64,000 nucleotides of DNA from Clostridium amylolyticum (GCF_900142075.1 NZ_FQZO01000001.1:186001-250000); one strand, 5' to 3'; numbered from the stretch's first letter, positions 8,662-18,198 are shown. Made by a program: numbers and translations. The notes: generated by a model not told the origin, from the sequence alone.

Positions 8662-10971
8662 TTATCTCTTCATAATTATATTTAAGGGAGAATTTACTTT
8701 TAAATCATAATATGCATCATATACCTCTATAGGTAGTTCTTCTCCATACTCCATATTTACCCTTATATTTTCTTTATCTATGGAAATGCTAAGCAGTCTC
8801 TTTCTAAACATTATCTTGAAAGAATAGCTGCTCCAAGTTTTTGGAATAAAGGGCGATAGAGTAAGCTTACTATCCTTTATTCTAAATCCGCCAAAGCCAT
8901 AAACTATGGACATCCAGGTACCAGCCATACTGGTAATATGAAGACCATCTTCAGTATCATTATTGTAATTATCTAAATCTAATCTAGCAGTTCTAAGATA
9001 TAGTTCATAAGCCTTTTCATGGTATCCTATCTCTCCGGCAATTATAGAGTATATGCAAGGAGATAAAGAGGATTCATGAACGGTTCTAGGTTCATAGAAG
9101 TCAAAGTTCCTCTTTTTAGTAGCTAAATCAAATCTATGATTTAAGAAGAATAATCCTTGCAGCACATCAGCTTGTTTTATAAAACAGGATCTTAAAATTC
9201 TGTCCCAAGACCAGTTTTGGTTAAGGGGAAGTTCAGCTTCAGGCAGATCTCTAACCATAAGCTGCTCTTTGTCCATATATCCATCTTGCTGCTGAAAAAC
9301 ATCTAATTCTTCAATATGTGGATAATACATCTTATCTATTATATCTTGCCACTTTTCAATTTCTTCTTTAGAAATATTTAACTTAGCAGTTAATCTATAA
9401 AAATCTGCAGGATATTTTTCTTTTAATAGAGTATAAACTTCAATGGTATATTCTAGGTTCCAGCTAGCCATAGTATTGGTGTACCAGTTATTATTAACAT
9501 TATTCTCATATTCATTAGGTCCTGTAACGCCTAGAATCATGTATTTATCTTTATAGGTATTGTAATTTACTCTAGATGCCCAAAAACGGCTGGTTTCAAC
9601 TAATACTTCAAAACCGTACTCTGCCAAATGGTACTCATCTTCTGTATATTTAACATAATTATATATAGCATAGGAAATAGCAGCATTTCTGTGAATCTCT
9701 TCAAAGGTTATTTCCCACTCATTATGACACTCTTCACCATTCATGGTAACCATAGGGTAAAGGGCTCCTCTAAGTCCTAACTTTGCGGCATTCTCCTTAG
9801 CTTTTTCCAAATGATTATATCTATAAATAAGGAGCTGCTTGGCTATCTTTGAAGGAGCAGTGCTTAAGTAAAAGGGAAGGCAATATGCTTCTGTATCCCA
9901 GTAGGTACTGCCGCCATACTTCTCGCCTGTAAAGCCTTTAGGACCTATATTTAATCTTGGATCTTCTCCGGTATAAGTTTGGTTTAGCTGAAAGATATTA
10001 AAGCGTATAGATTGCTGGGCAGCTATATCTCCTTTAATTTCTATGTCACTTTCACTCCAATGCTTTTCCCAAGCTCTTCGGTGTTCCTGAAATAAATCTT
10101 CAAATCCCTTATCACTAGCCTCTTTTAAGAATTCATGGGCTTTTTCTTCTAACAAATTGTTATCGTAATATCTATTACTTACAACGGATATATATTTATA
10201 AATTGTTAGAGTATCCATTTTTGAAACCTTTATTTTAAAGGAACTAGCTACATATTTATCCTTTAGTATAGGATCTGTATCTATATTAACGAAATTATTG
10301 TTAATAGTTGCATTAAAGCTACTTGCCCAAGTAGTTCTAAAGGCAGTCTTTTTGGTTTCCAGGGTTAAATCCATAAAGGATTGGGTGCTGTGCTTATCTA
10401 TTTCATTCCAAAACTTTTCATCATAGTTAGAATCCTCGTTTTTAACGTCTCCATCTAAATAAGGGCATACAGTTATTTCTCCATGATAGTTAAGAGGTTT
10501 AATAGAATACTTTATAGCTGCTATTTCATTAGAAACTATACTTATAAATCTTTTTACTTCTATTTCAGTTTCTCTTTCATCTTCACTTACTATAGTAAAG
10601 CTTCTTAGAAGATAACCTTCCTTCATATTTAATATCCTCTTGAAAGCCTTAACTTCCTTTGCTTTAGATAGATCTAAAATTTCATCATTTATTTTTATGG
10701 AAAGCCCTAGAAAGTTAGTTGCATTAGGAACCTTGGCAAAGTATTCAGGATATCCATTTTTCCACCAACCAACTCTAGTTTTATCCGGATAATATACTCC
10801 TGCTACATAGGAACCTTGTAATGAATCTCCGGAGTAATCTTCTTCAAAGTTTCCCCTTATTCCCATACTGCCATTACCTAAACTCATTAAACTTTCATAA
10901 ACTCTATTGTCATTGGGGTGAAAACCTTCTTCTATGATTTCCCATTCATGGTGTTTAACATATTTATTCAT
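8662..10971 (-). CDS. GH65 glycoside phosphorylase, probable maltose phosphorylase
   Basis: 769 residues, the usual length for GH65. Splits maltose with phosphate into glucose and beta-glucose 1-phosphate. The catalytic acid region GVTGPNEYENNVNNNWYTN and the phosphate-site region KQADVLQGLF are present, as is GGSTYWDTEAYCLPF near the substrate site. Start ATG 10971 follows AAAGGTGA. First gene of the minus-strand operon, with a LacI-type operator at 11004-11017 just upstream. Trehalose or kojibiose phosphorylase are alternatives within GH65, but the glucan phosphorylase partner favours maltose. Confidence 0.9.
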   Translation of the reverse strand: MNKYVKHHEWEIIEEGFHPNDNRVYESLMSLGNGSMGIRGNFEEDYSGDSLQGSYVAGVYYPDKTRVGWWKNGYPEYFAKVPNATNFLGLSIKINDEILDLSKAKEVKAFKRILNMKEGYLLRSFTIVSEDERETEIEVKRFISIVSNEIAAIKYSIKPLNYHGEITVCPYLDGDVKNEDSNYDEKFWNEIDKHSTQSFMDLTLETKKTAFRTTWASSFNATINNNFVNIDTDPILKDKYVASSFKIKVSKMDTLTIYKYISVVSNRYYDNNLLEEKAHEFLKEASDKGFEDLFQEHRRAWEKHWSESDIEIKGDIAAQQSIRFNIFQLNQTYTGEDPRLNIGPKGFTGEKYGGSTYWDTEAYCLPFYLSTAPSKIAKQLLIYRYNHLEKAKENAAKLGLRGALYPMVTMNGEECHNEWEITFEEIHRNAAISYAIYNYVKYTEDEYHLAEYGFEVLVETSRFWASRVNYNTYKDKYMILGVTGPNEYENNVNNNWYTNTMASWNLEYTIEVYTLLKEKYPADFYRLTAKLNISKEEIEKWQDIIDKMYYPHIEELDVFQQQDGYMDKEQLMVRDLPEAELPLNQNWSWDRILRSCFIKQADVLQGLFFLNHRFDLATKKRNFDFYEPRTVHESSLSPCIYSIIAGEIGYHEKAYELYLRTARLDLDNYNNDTEDGLHITSMAGTWMSIVYGFGGFRIKDSKLTLSPFIPKTWSSYSFKIMFRKRLLSISIDKENIRVNMEYGEELPIEVYDAYYDLKVNSPLNIIMKR

Positions 10972-11003
10972 TATTAAAACTCACCTTTCTTGAGATAATG
11001 TAG

Positions 11004-11017
11004 TGCAAGCGGTTGCA
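11004..11017 (-). promoter_or_regulatory. LacI-family operator of the maltose phosphorylase operon
   Basis: TGCAAGCGGTTGCA, a near-perfect palindrome 33 bp upstream of the maltose phosphorylase start and identical in pattern to the site at 5804-5817. Its place near the transcription start suits repression by the LacI-type regulator encoded at 5854-6855. Confidence 0.75.
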
Positions 11018-11326
11018 TACAATGATAATAAAAAAAGCATTTAAATGTTTACACGCCTGTTAATTCTAATATTACCATCACTTAATGCAATTTTCAAGAG
11101 AAAATTCTAATATTGTTTTGTGTAAGCAAAAGAATCGCTTGATTTAATTGTTCTATAAAAAAGTAAATAGTGAAAAATGTTCAAAATTATTTAAAATTTC
11201 AGAATTATTAAACTAAATAGAAGGATTTTACAAATATGTGTAGTATATATAAGATAACACAATATTTACTAACACTCATTAAGTATCAATAATTATTAAT
11301 ATATTTCAGATGAGGGGGACTTTGAA
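11018..11326. other. Intergenic stretch between divergent units
   Basis: AT-rich sequence holding the promoter regions of the minus-strand maltose operon and the plus-strand zinc-ribbon gene. A TATTAT box on the minus strand at about 11025-11030 could be the -10 of the maltose operon, but no convincing -35 was found. No open frame with a ribosome binding site was seen. Confidence 0.4.
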
Positions 11327-11572
11327 ATGTCTAAATTGTACTATTGTCTAGATTGCAAAAGGGTTTTTCAAAAGGAAGAGCAATGTGAGTATTGCAGTAG
11401 TAATGCCATAAAAGAAATTAGAAAGGATAGCCCTGTAAACATCCTAGGAACTAAAATTAAAGGCAGGGTGCTTAAGATAGAGCCAGATGCAGTAAGACTA
11501 TTGCTTACCAATGAATTCAATGAAAGATATATAAAAGACTACAAAGCCGAGGAACTGAAAAAGGTACTATAA
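11327..11572 (+). CDS. Small zinc-ribbon-like protein, function unknown
   Basis: 81 residues. Two CxxC pairs (CLDC at residues 8-11 and CEYC at 20-23) form a short N-terminal zinc ribbon; the rest (NILGTKIKGRVLKIEPDAVRLLLTNEFNERYI) resembles a small beta-rich domain. ATG 11327 is preceded by GATGAGGGGGA. Single gene ended by the long inverted repeat at 11584-11645. The family was not recognised. Confidence 0.75.
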   Translation: MSKLYYCLDCKRVFQKEEQCEYCSSNAIKEIRKDSPVNILGTKIKGRVLKIEPDAVRLLLTNEFNERYIKDYKAEELKKVL

Positions 11573-11583
11573 TAATAGGGAAA

Positions 11584-11645
11584 AAATGTAATCGCCCCTG
11601 GGGTGCTTCCTTTTAATTGGAAGCACCCCAGGGGCGATTACATTT
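11584..11645. terminator. Perfect 27-bp inverted repeat, bidirectional terminator
   Basis: Positions 11584-11610 and 11619-11645 are exact complements, 27 bp with no mismatch, around the 8-base loop TTTTAATT. The core GCCCCTGGGGTGCTTCC is far richer in G+C than the surroundings. A runs before and T runs after let it end both the zinc-ribbon transcript and the convergent TauE/SafE transcript. Confidence 0.85.
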
Positions 11646-11659
11646 CTTGGAATTTATCC

Positions 11660-12409
11660 TTAGAACATACTGTATAACATCTTTGCTGCTACTGCTAGGG
11701 ACATGGTTACAAATATGGGTTTTATAAGCTTGGCTCCTTTGTTTATAGCGGCTTTGGCGCCTAGCCGCGCTCCTAGGATCATGAATACAGCCACTAGAAT
11801 ACCATATTGATAGTTAATTTTGCCTTCTAAAGAGAAGGTTAAAAGAGAAGCTATATTACTGGTGAAATTTAATATCTTTGCATTACCATTGGCGTGTACA
11901 AAATCAAATTTAAATATGTAAATAAGGCCAAATATCAAAAAGGAGCCTGTACCAGGGCCAAAAAAACCATCATAAAATCCAAGAGAAAAACCAAGTAGCA
12001 TTGCAAAAAAGAGAGTCTTAGTGGTTATTCCTTGATAATTATTTTCTAACCCGATATTCTTAGATATTAGGGTATAAATCCCCACTAACAGTATGAGTAT
12101 CATAACTATAGGGTATAGGAAACTTTGATCTATTAAAAGCACCGTTTTAACCCCTAGAACAGCACCTATAAAGGTTACTGGAACGGCATATTTCAATATG
12201 TCTTTATTTACTTTTTTAGAGGTTATAAATTTAATAGAGCTAGTCAATGAACCGGTGGTGGCTGCAAATTTATTTGTGCCTAAGGCTATATGAGGAGGAA
12301 AGCCTGCCATAAAAAAGGCTGGAACACTTATAAGACCGCCTCCTCCAGCAATGGCATCCACAAAAGCTGCAATAAAACCAGCAGCACAGAGAAATACTAT
12401 ATTATACAT
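11660..12409 (-). CDS. TauE/SafE family membrane exporter
   Basis: 249 residues with about eight hydrophobic segments and the repeated family signatures FVDAIAGGGGLISVPAF (first half) and GFYDGFFGPGTGSF (second half). The family moves sulfite, sulfoacetate or other small organosulfur anions; substrates vary. Start ATG 12409 has GTAGGGGG upstream. It is divergent from the S-box/metNIQ unit, which might suggest sulfur metabolism, but it has no S-box of its own. Confidence 0.88.
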   Translation of the reverse strand: MYNIVFLCAAGFIAAFVDAIAGGGGLISVPAFFMAGFPPHIALGTNKFAATTGSLTSSIKFITSKKVNKDILKYAVPVTFIGAVLGVKTVLLIDQSFLYPIVMILILLVGIYTLISKNIGLENNYQGITTKTLFFAMLLGFSLGFYDGFFGPGTGSFLIFGLIYIFKFDFVHANGNAKILNFTSNIASLLTFSLEGKINYQYGILVAVFMILGARLGAKAAINKGAKLIKPIFVTMSLAVAAKMLYSMF

Positions 12410-12599
12410 GAATTACCCCCTACAAATATTGTGATAAAAAAATTATATCACACCATAATTATACTAGTAGGATATTATAACTTAAATAAATAATTATATT
12501 AATGTTATAAATAAGAGGGTTGTGTAAATGTTTACTGATAATTTATTATTAAAAAATCACTATTATTAATAAAATATTTAGAAAATATTGATTTTGTTA

Positions 12600-12628
12600 T
12601 TGATTTTTTTAGAAAATGTGATTATACT
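12600..12628 (+). promoter_or_regulatory. Promoter of the S-box/metNIQ transcript
   Basis: TTGATT (12600-12605) and TATACT (12623-12628) are 17 bp apart, a good sigma-A match, placed about 35 bp before the riboswitch. Confidence 0.6.
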
Positions 12629-12663
12629 AGTGTCAATGGAAAATTAAATAACTGATAACAATT

Positions 12664-12771
12664 GTCTTATCAAGAGAGGTGGAGGGACTGGCCCTGTGAA
12701 GCCCGGCAACCAGTATTTATTTATAAATACAATGGTGCCAATTCCAACAGCGTAAGCTGGGAGATGAGAAT
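12664..12771 (+). ncRNA. SAM-I (S-box) riboswitch
   Basis: Shows the conserved S-box core: AGAGAGGTGGAGGGACTGGC, then CCTGTGAAGCCCGGCAACC, a variable P3 arm, AATGGTGCCAATTCC and the 3' strand of P1. P1 forms from TCTTATC (12665-12671) and GATGAGA (12763-12769). It precedes a terminator and the methionine ABC importer genes, so high SAM should shut off methionine uptake by premature termination. Confidence 0.95.
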
Positions 12772-12784
12772 AAATGAGGACTTA

Positions 12785-12817
12785 ATCGCCGGAGTTTATT
12801 CTCCGGCGTTTTTATTT
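12785..12817 (+). terminator. S-box expression-platform terminator
   Basis: CGCCGGAG (12787-12794) pairs perfectly with CTCCGGCG (12801-12808), followed by TTTTTATTTT. It lies between the riboswitch and metN, the expected regulated terminator. Confidence 0.92.
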
Positions 12818-12857
12818 TGCATAAAGATACATATGATCTGCACAAGGGGGAGAGCAC

Positions 12858-13814
12858 ATGATAGAAATCAGCGGCTTATACAAGAACTTTTATGATTTTG
12901 AAGTTCTTAAAGATATAAGTTTAGAAATTAAAGAAGGGGAGATATTTGGAATAATAGGCAGAAGCGGAGCTGGAAAGTCCACTTTACTAAGATGCATAAA
13001 TGGTCTTGAAGGTTATGACAAGGGATCTGTAAAGGTGATGGATAAAGAAATAAAAGATCTAAACCCAGACAACCTAAGAAATTTAAGAAAAGAATTAGGC
13101 ATGATCTTTCAAAGCTTTAACCTATTGGAAAGAAAGAATGTTTATGAAAACATTGCACTTCCTATGGAGGTTTGGGGAACCGACAAAGGAGTAATAGACA
13201 AAAGGGTGAAGGAATTACTGAAGCTGGTGGGATTAGAAGATAAAGCAAAATCTAAACCTCGTTCCTTAAGCGGGGGACAAAAGCAAAGGGTAGCCATAGC
13301 CAGAGCTTTAGCTTTAAAGCCTAAAGTACTATTGTGTGATGAAGCTACTTCTGCCTTAGACCCTAGCATCACCAAGGGAATACTTCACCTATTACAGGAT
13401 ATAAACAAAGAGCTAGGTATAACCATAGTGGTGGTTACCCATCAAATGGAAGTGGTAAAGGAAATCTGTGAAAGAGTTGCACTACTAGAAGATGGAAGGC
13501 TAAAAGCTGTAGGGCAAAGTAATGAGCTTTTCCTTAAGCCAAGCCATGAGCTTAAAAAATTCTTAGGAGAAGAAGAAGTTTTACCAGAAAAGGGGGTTAA
13601 TATAAAGATATTCTTCCCTAAGGAATTTAGTGAACAAAGCTTAATAACCAATATGGCCAGGACCTTAGATATAGACTTCTCCATAGTTTGGGGCAAGCTT
13701 GAAAAGTTTAGAGGAGATGTTCTAGGATCCTTGGTAATAAATGTGGACAAAGAGCAACAAGGAAGAGTGCTTAATTATCTTATAGAAAGATCTATTAACT
13801 GGGAGGTGCTTTAA
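12858..13814 (+). CDS. metN: Methionine ABC transporter ATP-binding protein MetN
   Basis: 318 residues. Walker A GRSGAGKST (34-42), signature LSGGQKQR, Walker B VLLCDEATSALD, then a C-terminal NIL domain (about 240-318) that senses methionine in MetN proteins. Strong ribosome binding site AAGGGGGAG. First gene after the S-box; metI starts directly after its stop codon. Confidence 0.96.
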   Translation: MIEISGLYKNFYDFEVLKDISLEIKEGEIFGIIGRSGAGKSTLLRCINGLEGYDKGSVKVMDKEIKDLNPDNLRNLRKELGMIFQSFNLLERKNVYENIALPMEVWGTDKGVIDKRVKELLKLVGLEDKAKSKPRSLSGGQKQRVAIARALALKPKVLLCDEATSALDPSITKGILHLLQDINKELGITIVVVTHQMEVVKEICERVALLEDGRLKAVGQSNELFLKPSHELKKFLGEEEVLPEKGVNIKIFFPKEFSEQSLITNMARTLDIDFSIVWGKLEKFRGDVLGSLVINVDKEQQGRVLNYLIERSINWEVL

Positions 13815-14459
13815 ATGCAGTATGCTGAATTAATATATGATGCACTTTTAGAAACTTTATACATGGTTTCTGTATCTACAATATTTGCAGTAATAATTGG
13901 TGCTATACCTGCCATAATACTTACTCTCACAGCACCTAATGGGTTAAAGCCTAATGAAGGAGTATATAAAACCTTAGATTTTATAATAAATATTTTAAGA
14001 TCCTTTCCTTTTATAATACTGTTAGTAGCAGTGGTACCTCTAACAAAAATTATAGTGGGGAAATCCATAGGTACCACAGCGGCCATAGTTCCCCTTACCA
14101 TAGCAGCAGCTCCTTTTGCAGCCAGAGTTATAGAATCTTCCCTTAGAGAAGTAAATCCAGGAGTTATTGAAGCAGCAAGATCCTTTGGCGCTACTAACTT
14201 TCAAATCCTTACTAGGGTGATGCTAAAGGAAGCCCTTCCTTCCATAATATTAGGAATAACTTTAACAGTAATTAGCGTTATAAGTTATTCAGCTATGGCA
14301 GGAGCCATTGGGGGAGGAGGTCTTGGAGATATTGCAGTAAAGTATGGTTATCATAGGTTTAAAACAGATATTACGGTTTATACGGTGATAATATTAATAA
14401 TACTTGTACAAGTAGTACAATCCCTAGGAAATTTTATTTATAGAAAGCTTACCAAATAA
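13815..14459 (+). CDS. metI: Methionine ABC transporter permease MetI
   Basis: 214 residues, about five membrane segments. The EAA loop for contact with the ATPase reads EAARSFGATNFQILTRVMLKEALPSI. ATG directly follows the metN stop, and a ribosome binding site (GGGAGGTG) lies inside the end of metN. Confidence 0.95.
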   Translation: MQYAELIYDALLETLYMVSVSTIFAVIIGAIPAIILTLTAPNGLKPNEGVYKTLDFIINILRSFPFIILLVAVVPLTKIIVGKSIGTTAAIVPLTIAAAPFAARVIESSLREVNPGVIEAARSFGATNFQILTRVMLKEALPSIILGITLTVISVISYSAMAGAIGGGGLGDIAVKYGYHRFKTDITVYTVIILIILVQVVQSLGNFIYRKLTK

Positions 14460-14530
14460 TAAAGAAAAATAAAAAACAGTTTATATAATATAAAACTTAA
14501 AAATAATTACACAAAATGGAGGTATTAACA

Positions 14531-15343
14531 ATGAAAAAAGTATTATCAATAATATTAGCAGCAGGATTAGCACTAGGTGCAGTAGGGTGTACTAGCTCAA
14601 AGGGTGGAGATACAGGAAAAGCTAAGGATGATAAAACCATAGTTATAGGATTAAGTCCAGTACCACATAAAGAAATAGTAGAAGCAGCTAAACCGATTTT
14701 AGAGAAGGAAGGTTACAAAGTAGAAATAAAAGAATTCACAGACTATGTACTGCCAAACACAGCTTTAGCAGACAAAGAGTTAGATGCAAACTTCTTCCAA
14801 CATGTGCCTTTTCTTAAAAAGACCGTAGAAGAAAAGGGCTTAAAGCTAACTTATACCGTTAAGGTACACTTAGAACCCCTTGGTTTCTACTCAAAGAAGA
14901 TTAAGGATGTTAATGATATAAAGAATGGTGCAGAAATAGCTATTCCTAATGATCCTACCAACGGTTCAAGAGCATTAAGACTATTAGAAACAAAAGGAAT
15001 AATTAAGCTTAAGGACGGAGAAATAGTATCCAAGCTTGATATAGTAGAAAATCCTAAAAACATAAAGATAACTGAGTTAGATGCTCCTCAACTTCCTAGA
15101 GCTTTAGCAGATGTAGAGGGAGCTGTAATAAATACAAACTTTGCTCTTGAAGGTAAGTTAGATCCTCTTAAAGATGCCTTAATAATTGAAGCTAAGGACT
15201 CACCTTATGCTAATGTATTAGCAGTAAGAGAAGATAATAAAGATTCAGAGAAGATTAAAGCTCTATCAAAAGCTCTAAATTCCCCTGAAGTAAAGAAATT
15301 TATAGAAGAAAAATATAAAGGGGTTATACTTCCTTCCTTTTAA
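14531..15343 (+). CDS. metQ: Methionine-binding lipoprotein MetQ
   Basis: NlpA/MetQ-family solute-binding lipoprotein. Signal peptide with lipobox LGAVGC (Cys at residue 20). VIGLSPVPHKEIVEAAKPILEKEG and FFQHVPFLKK are typical of the family. The ATG at 14531 is preferred over 14516 because the intervening GGAGG is the ribosome binding site; 270 residues. Last gene of metNIQ; the 71-bp gap before it has no terminator. Confidence 0.95.
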   Translation: MKKVLSIILAAGLALGAVGCTSSKGGDTGKAKDDKTIVIGLSPVPHKEIVEAAKPILEKEGYKVEIKEFTDYVLPNTALADKELDANFFQHVPFLKKTVEEKGLKLTYTVKVHLEPLGFYSKKIKDVNDIKNGAEIAIPNDPTNGSRALRLLETKGIIKLKDGEIVSKLDIVENPKNIKITELDAPQLPRALADVEGAVINTNFALEGKLDPLKDALIIEAKDSPYANVLAVREDNKDSEKIKALSKALNSPEVKKFIEEKYKGVILPSF

Positions 15344-15518
15344 TAAGTAACATTTTAATATAATATGCAATTTAAAATATCTCTAGAAGCTTTGGTGAAT
15401 AAATTAAATCCACAAGTTTATAGAGATATTTTCTTTAGCTTAAAACCTAGGGGTTTGTTTACTTGATATGTAAAATATAGTATAGTAAATATCAGAGTAA
15501 AAACAAGGAGGAAGCATC

Positions 15519-15953
15519 ATGAGCGATTTAGAAAAGAATGGAATAATTGAAAATGATACAGAGTTAAATAATGAAAATGTAGTATCAGAAGAAATTAAGG
15601 ACATACTAAAAGAGGAAGAAGAAAAGGAGAAAGCTGACTCTGAAGCAATGGTGGAAGCAGAGAAGGATAATATTGAAAATTCTAAAGAAGAACATAAGAG
15701 AATTTCCTTTGGAGATTTATTTATAGCTAATTTTGTAGATGTTTTAGCTATAAGTGCTATTTCCTTTATTATTTTATCTTTATTTCAAATTATCATTAAG
15801 TTTATAGGCTACAAGGTATCAGACATGATGTCTATGTATTTAATTATGTTTATAATCATATCCTTATTCTATGCACCTATATGCCATAAGTCAAAGCTTG
15901 GCACAACTATTGGAAATAAGCTCTTTTATTTATCCTTAAAAAAGGATAAGTAA
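15519..15953 (+). CDS. Membrane protein with RDD-like domain
   Basis: 144 residues. An acidic N-terminus (residues 1-62, rich in Glu and Asn) is followed by an RDD-like membrane part: FGDLFIANFVDVLAISAISF, a second membrane segment, and the typical closing SKLGTTIGNKLFYL. Strong ribosome binding site (CAAGGAGG). It is 23 bp before the rRNA methyltransferase gene and probably cotranscribed. Role unknown. Confidence 0.75.
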   Translation: MSDLEKNGIIENDTELNNENVVSEEIKDILKEEEEKEKADSEAMVEAEKDNIENSKEEHKRISFGDLFIANFVDVLAISAISFIILSLFQIIIKFIGYKVSDMMSMYLIMFIIISLFYAPICHKSKLGTTIGNKLFYLSLKKDK

Positions 15954-15976
15954 TATATTTATACAAAGGAGAACCT

Positions 15977-17338
15977 ATGAAAAAAGGCACGGAATTAGAA
16001 ATTAAAATACAAGATATGGAGTTTCCCTCCTATGGAATAGGAGAGCGGGATGGGATAAAGCTCATGGTTAAGAATGCTTTTCCCGGGGAAACCATTAAAG
16101 GTAAACTTACCAAGTATAAAAAAGGTGCTGGAGAAGTAAGACTTCTAGAGATAATAGAAAAAGCAGATTATGAAGTGCAAGGACCTTGTCCTCATTATGG
16201 ACCCTGCGGAGGATGCATAAGTCAACATGTTCCCTATGAAAAGCAACTGGAATTTAAAGAGAATCAAGTGAAAAAGTTATTTGTGAAAGCAGAAATACCT
16301 ATGGGTGAGTATTTAGGCACTGAAGGCAGCCCTAATCAGTGGGAATATAGAAATAAAATGGAATTTACTTTTGGAGACTTTGAAAAAGGTGGAGAGCTTC
16401 AGCTGGGAATGCATATGAAGCATCAAAGCTTTAGCATAATTTCTGTACCTCATTGCCTTATTGTAGATGAAGATTTTAGAAAAATATTAGATGCTACCTT
16501 AGACTATTTTAGGAAGAAAGAACTTCCTCATTATCACATAATGAGAAGAGAAGGCTACCTAAGAAACTTAATTATAAGAAAAGCCTACTTTACCCGGGAA
16601 ATAATGGTGAACTTAGTAACTACAACTCAAATAGACTTTAATTTAGAAGAATACAAAAATCTTTTAAACAGCCTAGAATATGAAGGTAAACTAGAAACCA
16701 TAATGCACACTGAAAACAACTCTTTTTCAGATGCCGTGGTACCTGAAAAGGTTAATGTACTTCAGGGTAAAGGCTACATAACAGAAAAGCTTCTAGGACT
16801 AAACTTCAAGATATCTCCTTTTTCCTTCTTCCAAACCAACTCTCAAGGGGCAGAAAAACTCTATAGCGTGGTGAGGGAGTTCTTAGGTGACTCTAAAGAC
16901 CTAACAGTATTTGATTTATATTGCGGCACTGGCACCATAGGACAGATAACTGCTGCTAAAGCCAGGGAAGTTATAGGTATAGAGCTTATAGAAGAGGCAG
17001 CTGCAGCGGCCAACGAAAATGCAAAGCTAAATGGTCTTACAAATTGTAACTTCATAGCAGGAGATGTAACTAAAGTTATACAAACCCTAGACAAAAAACC
17101 CGATGTGATAATATTAGACCCACCTAGAAGCGGAGTACACCCTAAGGCATTAGAATACGTGGTAGACTTCAATGCCAAGGAGATAGTATATGTTTCATGT
17201 AACCCTAAAACCTTGGTAATAGACCTAAAATATTTAAGAGAAAAGGGCTATGAGGTGATAAAAAGCAAGTTGGTAGATTTATTCCCTAATACACCTCATG
17301 TGGAAACTGTGGTGAAGCTTAAAAGGAAACACAGTTAG
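15977..17338 (+). CDS. rlmD: 23S rRNA (uracil-5-)-methyltransferase, RlmD/RlmCD family
   Basis: Makes 5-methyluridine in 23S rRNA with SAM. 453 residues: N-terminal TRAM RNA-binding domain (about 1-60), iron-sulfur cysteines in CPHYGPCGGC, then a Rossmann methyltransferase with FDLYCGTGTIG, motif IV DPPRSGVHPKAL and the catalytic Cys in YVSCNPKTL. Firmicutes often carry two related enzymes with different targets (U747 and U1939); the sequence alone does not tell which this one modifies. Confidence 0.92.
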   Translation: MKKGTELEIKIQDMEFPSYGIGERDGIKLMVKNAFPGETIKGKLTKYKKGAGEVRLLEIIEKADYEVQGPCPHYGPCGGCISQHVPYEKQLEFKENQVKKLFVKAEIPMGEYLGTEGSPNQWEYRNKMEFTFGDFEKGGELQLGMHMKHQSFSIISVPHCLIVDEDFRKILDATLDYFRKKELPHYHIMRREGYLRNLIIRKAYFTREIMVNLVTTTQIDFNLEEYKNLLNSLEYEGKLETIMHTENNSFSDAVVPEKVNVLQGKGYITEKLLGLNFKISPFSFFQTNSQGAEKLYSVVREFLGDSKDLTVFDLYCGTGTIGQITAAKAREVIGIELIEEAAAAANENAKLNGLTNCNFIAGDVTKVIQTLDKKPDVIILDPPRSGVHPKALEYVVDFNAKEIVYVSCNPKTLVIDLKYLREKGYEVIKSKLVDLFPNTPHVETVVKLKRKHS

Positions 17339-17434
17339 AAGCCTAGATATAGTTGGGTTGGAGAATGGTAAAAACAGTATATGCTCCTTAATAAGGGGTT
17401 AAAAAATAGTGAGAAAAAGATGATATAGTTGAAG

Positions 17435-17476
17435 AAAGCACTTAAGTGTTGATTACGCACTTGAGGGCTTTTTTAT
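17435..17476 (+). terminator. Rho-independent terminator after rlmD
   Basis: AAAGCACTTAAGTG (17435-17448) pairs with CACTTGAGGGCTTT (17458-17471) with one mismatch and one wobble, followed by TTTT. Confidence 0.75.
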
Positions 17477-17637
17477 TATTAGGAATTAAAAAAATTTGCT
17501 TTAAAAAATAGTTTTAATTAATTTCTTAAGAAATTTTTAATAATTGTTAGTAAATATGTAATAAATATAGCCGATATTTTTAAACTTCATGTTATATAGT
17601 TATACATATAGATTACTTATAAGGATGTGTATAGCTG

Positions 17638-18198
17638 ATGAAAAAAATAAATTTAATAACAACTATAATGGTATTGATTTTAGCCTTAATAATAATTGAT
17701 AAAACTTTAATTAAAAAAACTAGAAATTTAGAAGTAACAAATAGGATATATTCATATATGAAAAGTGAAAGAAATCAAAAGCAGGTATTTAAAGATGCAA
17801 TTGCTTTAAATAATAATAATTCTTCTAATACATGTGTATATTTTGTGGCTGAAGTCTTAAGGAAGAATAATATTGAAGTTGCAAAGCAAATAGCAAATAC
17901 AACTCAACTTATCAATGTTTTAAAGGATAAAGGATGGAAAAAAGATAATGATTACAAAAATTTGAAACCAGGAGATATAGTTTTTACAACAGATGATTTA
18001 GGAAATAAAAATGGTGCTCCAAGTCATGCTTATGTATTTATGAAATGGGTAAATGAAGGTAATTATGATTATGCTTATATATGTGATAATCAAGCAAAGG
18101 ATTATGGAAATAAGATTTATCATATTAGAAATGTTAAAAATAGAGATAATATTAATGGAGTGACAAAGGATGCTTTCAGTTTTTTTATGAAACCTTAA
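17638..18198 (+). CDS. Secreted or anchored cysteine-peptidase-like protein (NlpC/CHAP-like)
   Basis: 186 residues. An uncleaved N-terminal membrane anchor (about 5-24) precedes a domain with SSNTCVYFVAEVLRKNN (possible catalytic Cys), LKPGDIVFTTDD and PSHAYVFMKW (possible catalytic His), the order and spacing seen in NlpC/P60 and CHAP amidases. A cell-wall or peptide amidase acting outside the cell is plausible, not shown. The ribosome binding site is weak (AAGGA, 12 bases from ATG 17638). It lies upstream of a two-component system with its own promoter region. Confidence 0.6.
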   Translation: MKKINLITTIMVLILALIIIDKTLIKKTRNLEVTNRIYSYMKSERNQKQVFKDAIALNNNNSSNTCVYFVAEVLRKNNIEVAKQIANTTQLINVLKDKGWKKDNDYKNLKPGDIVFTTDDLGNKNGAPSHAYVFMKWVNEGNYDYAYICDNQAKDYGNKIYHIRNVKNRDNINGVTKDAFSFFMKP

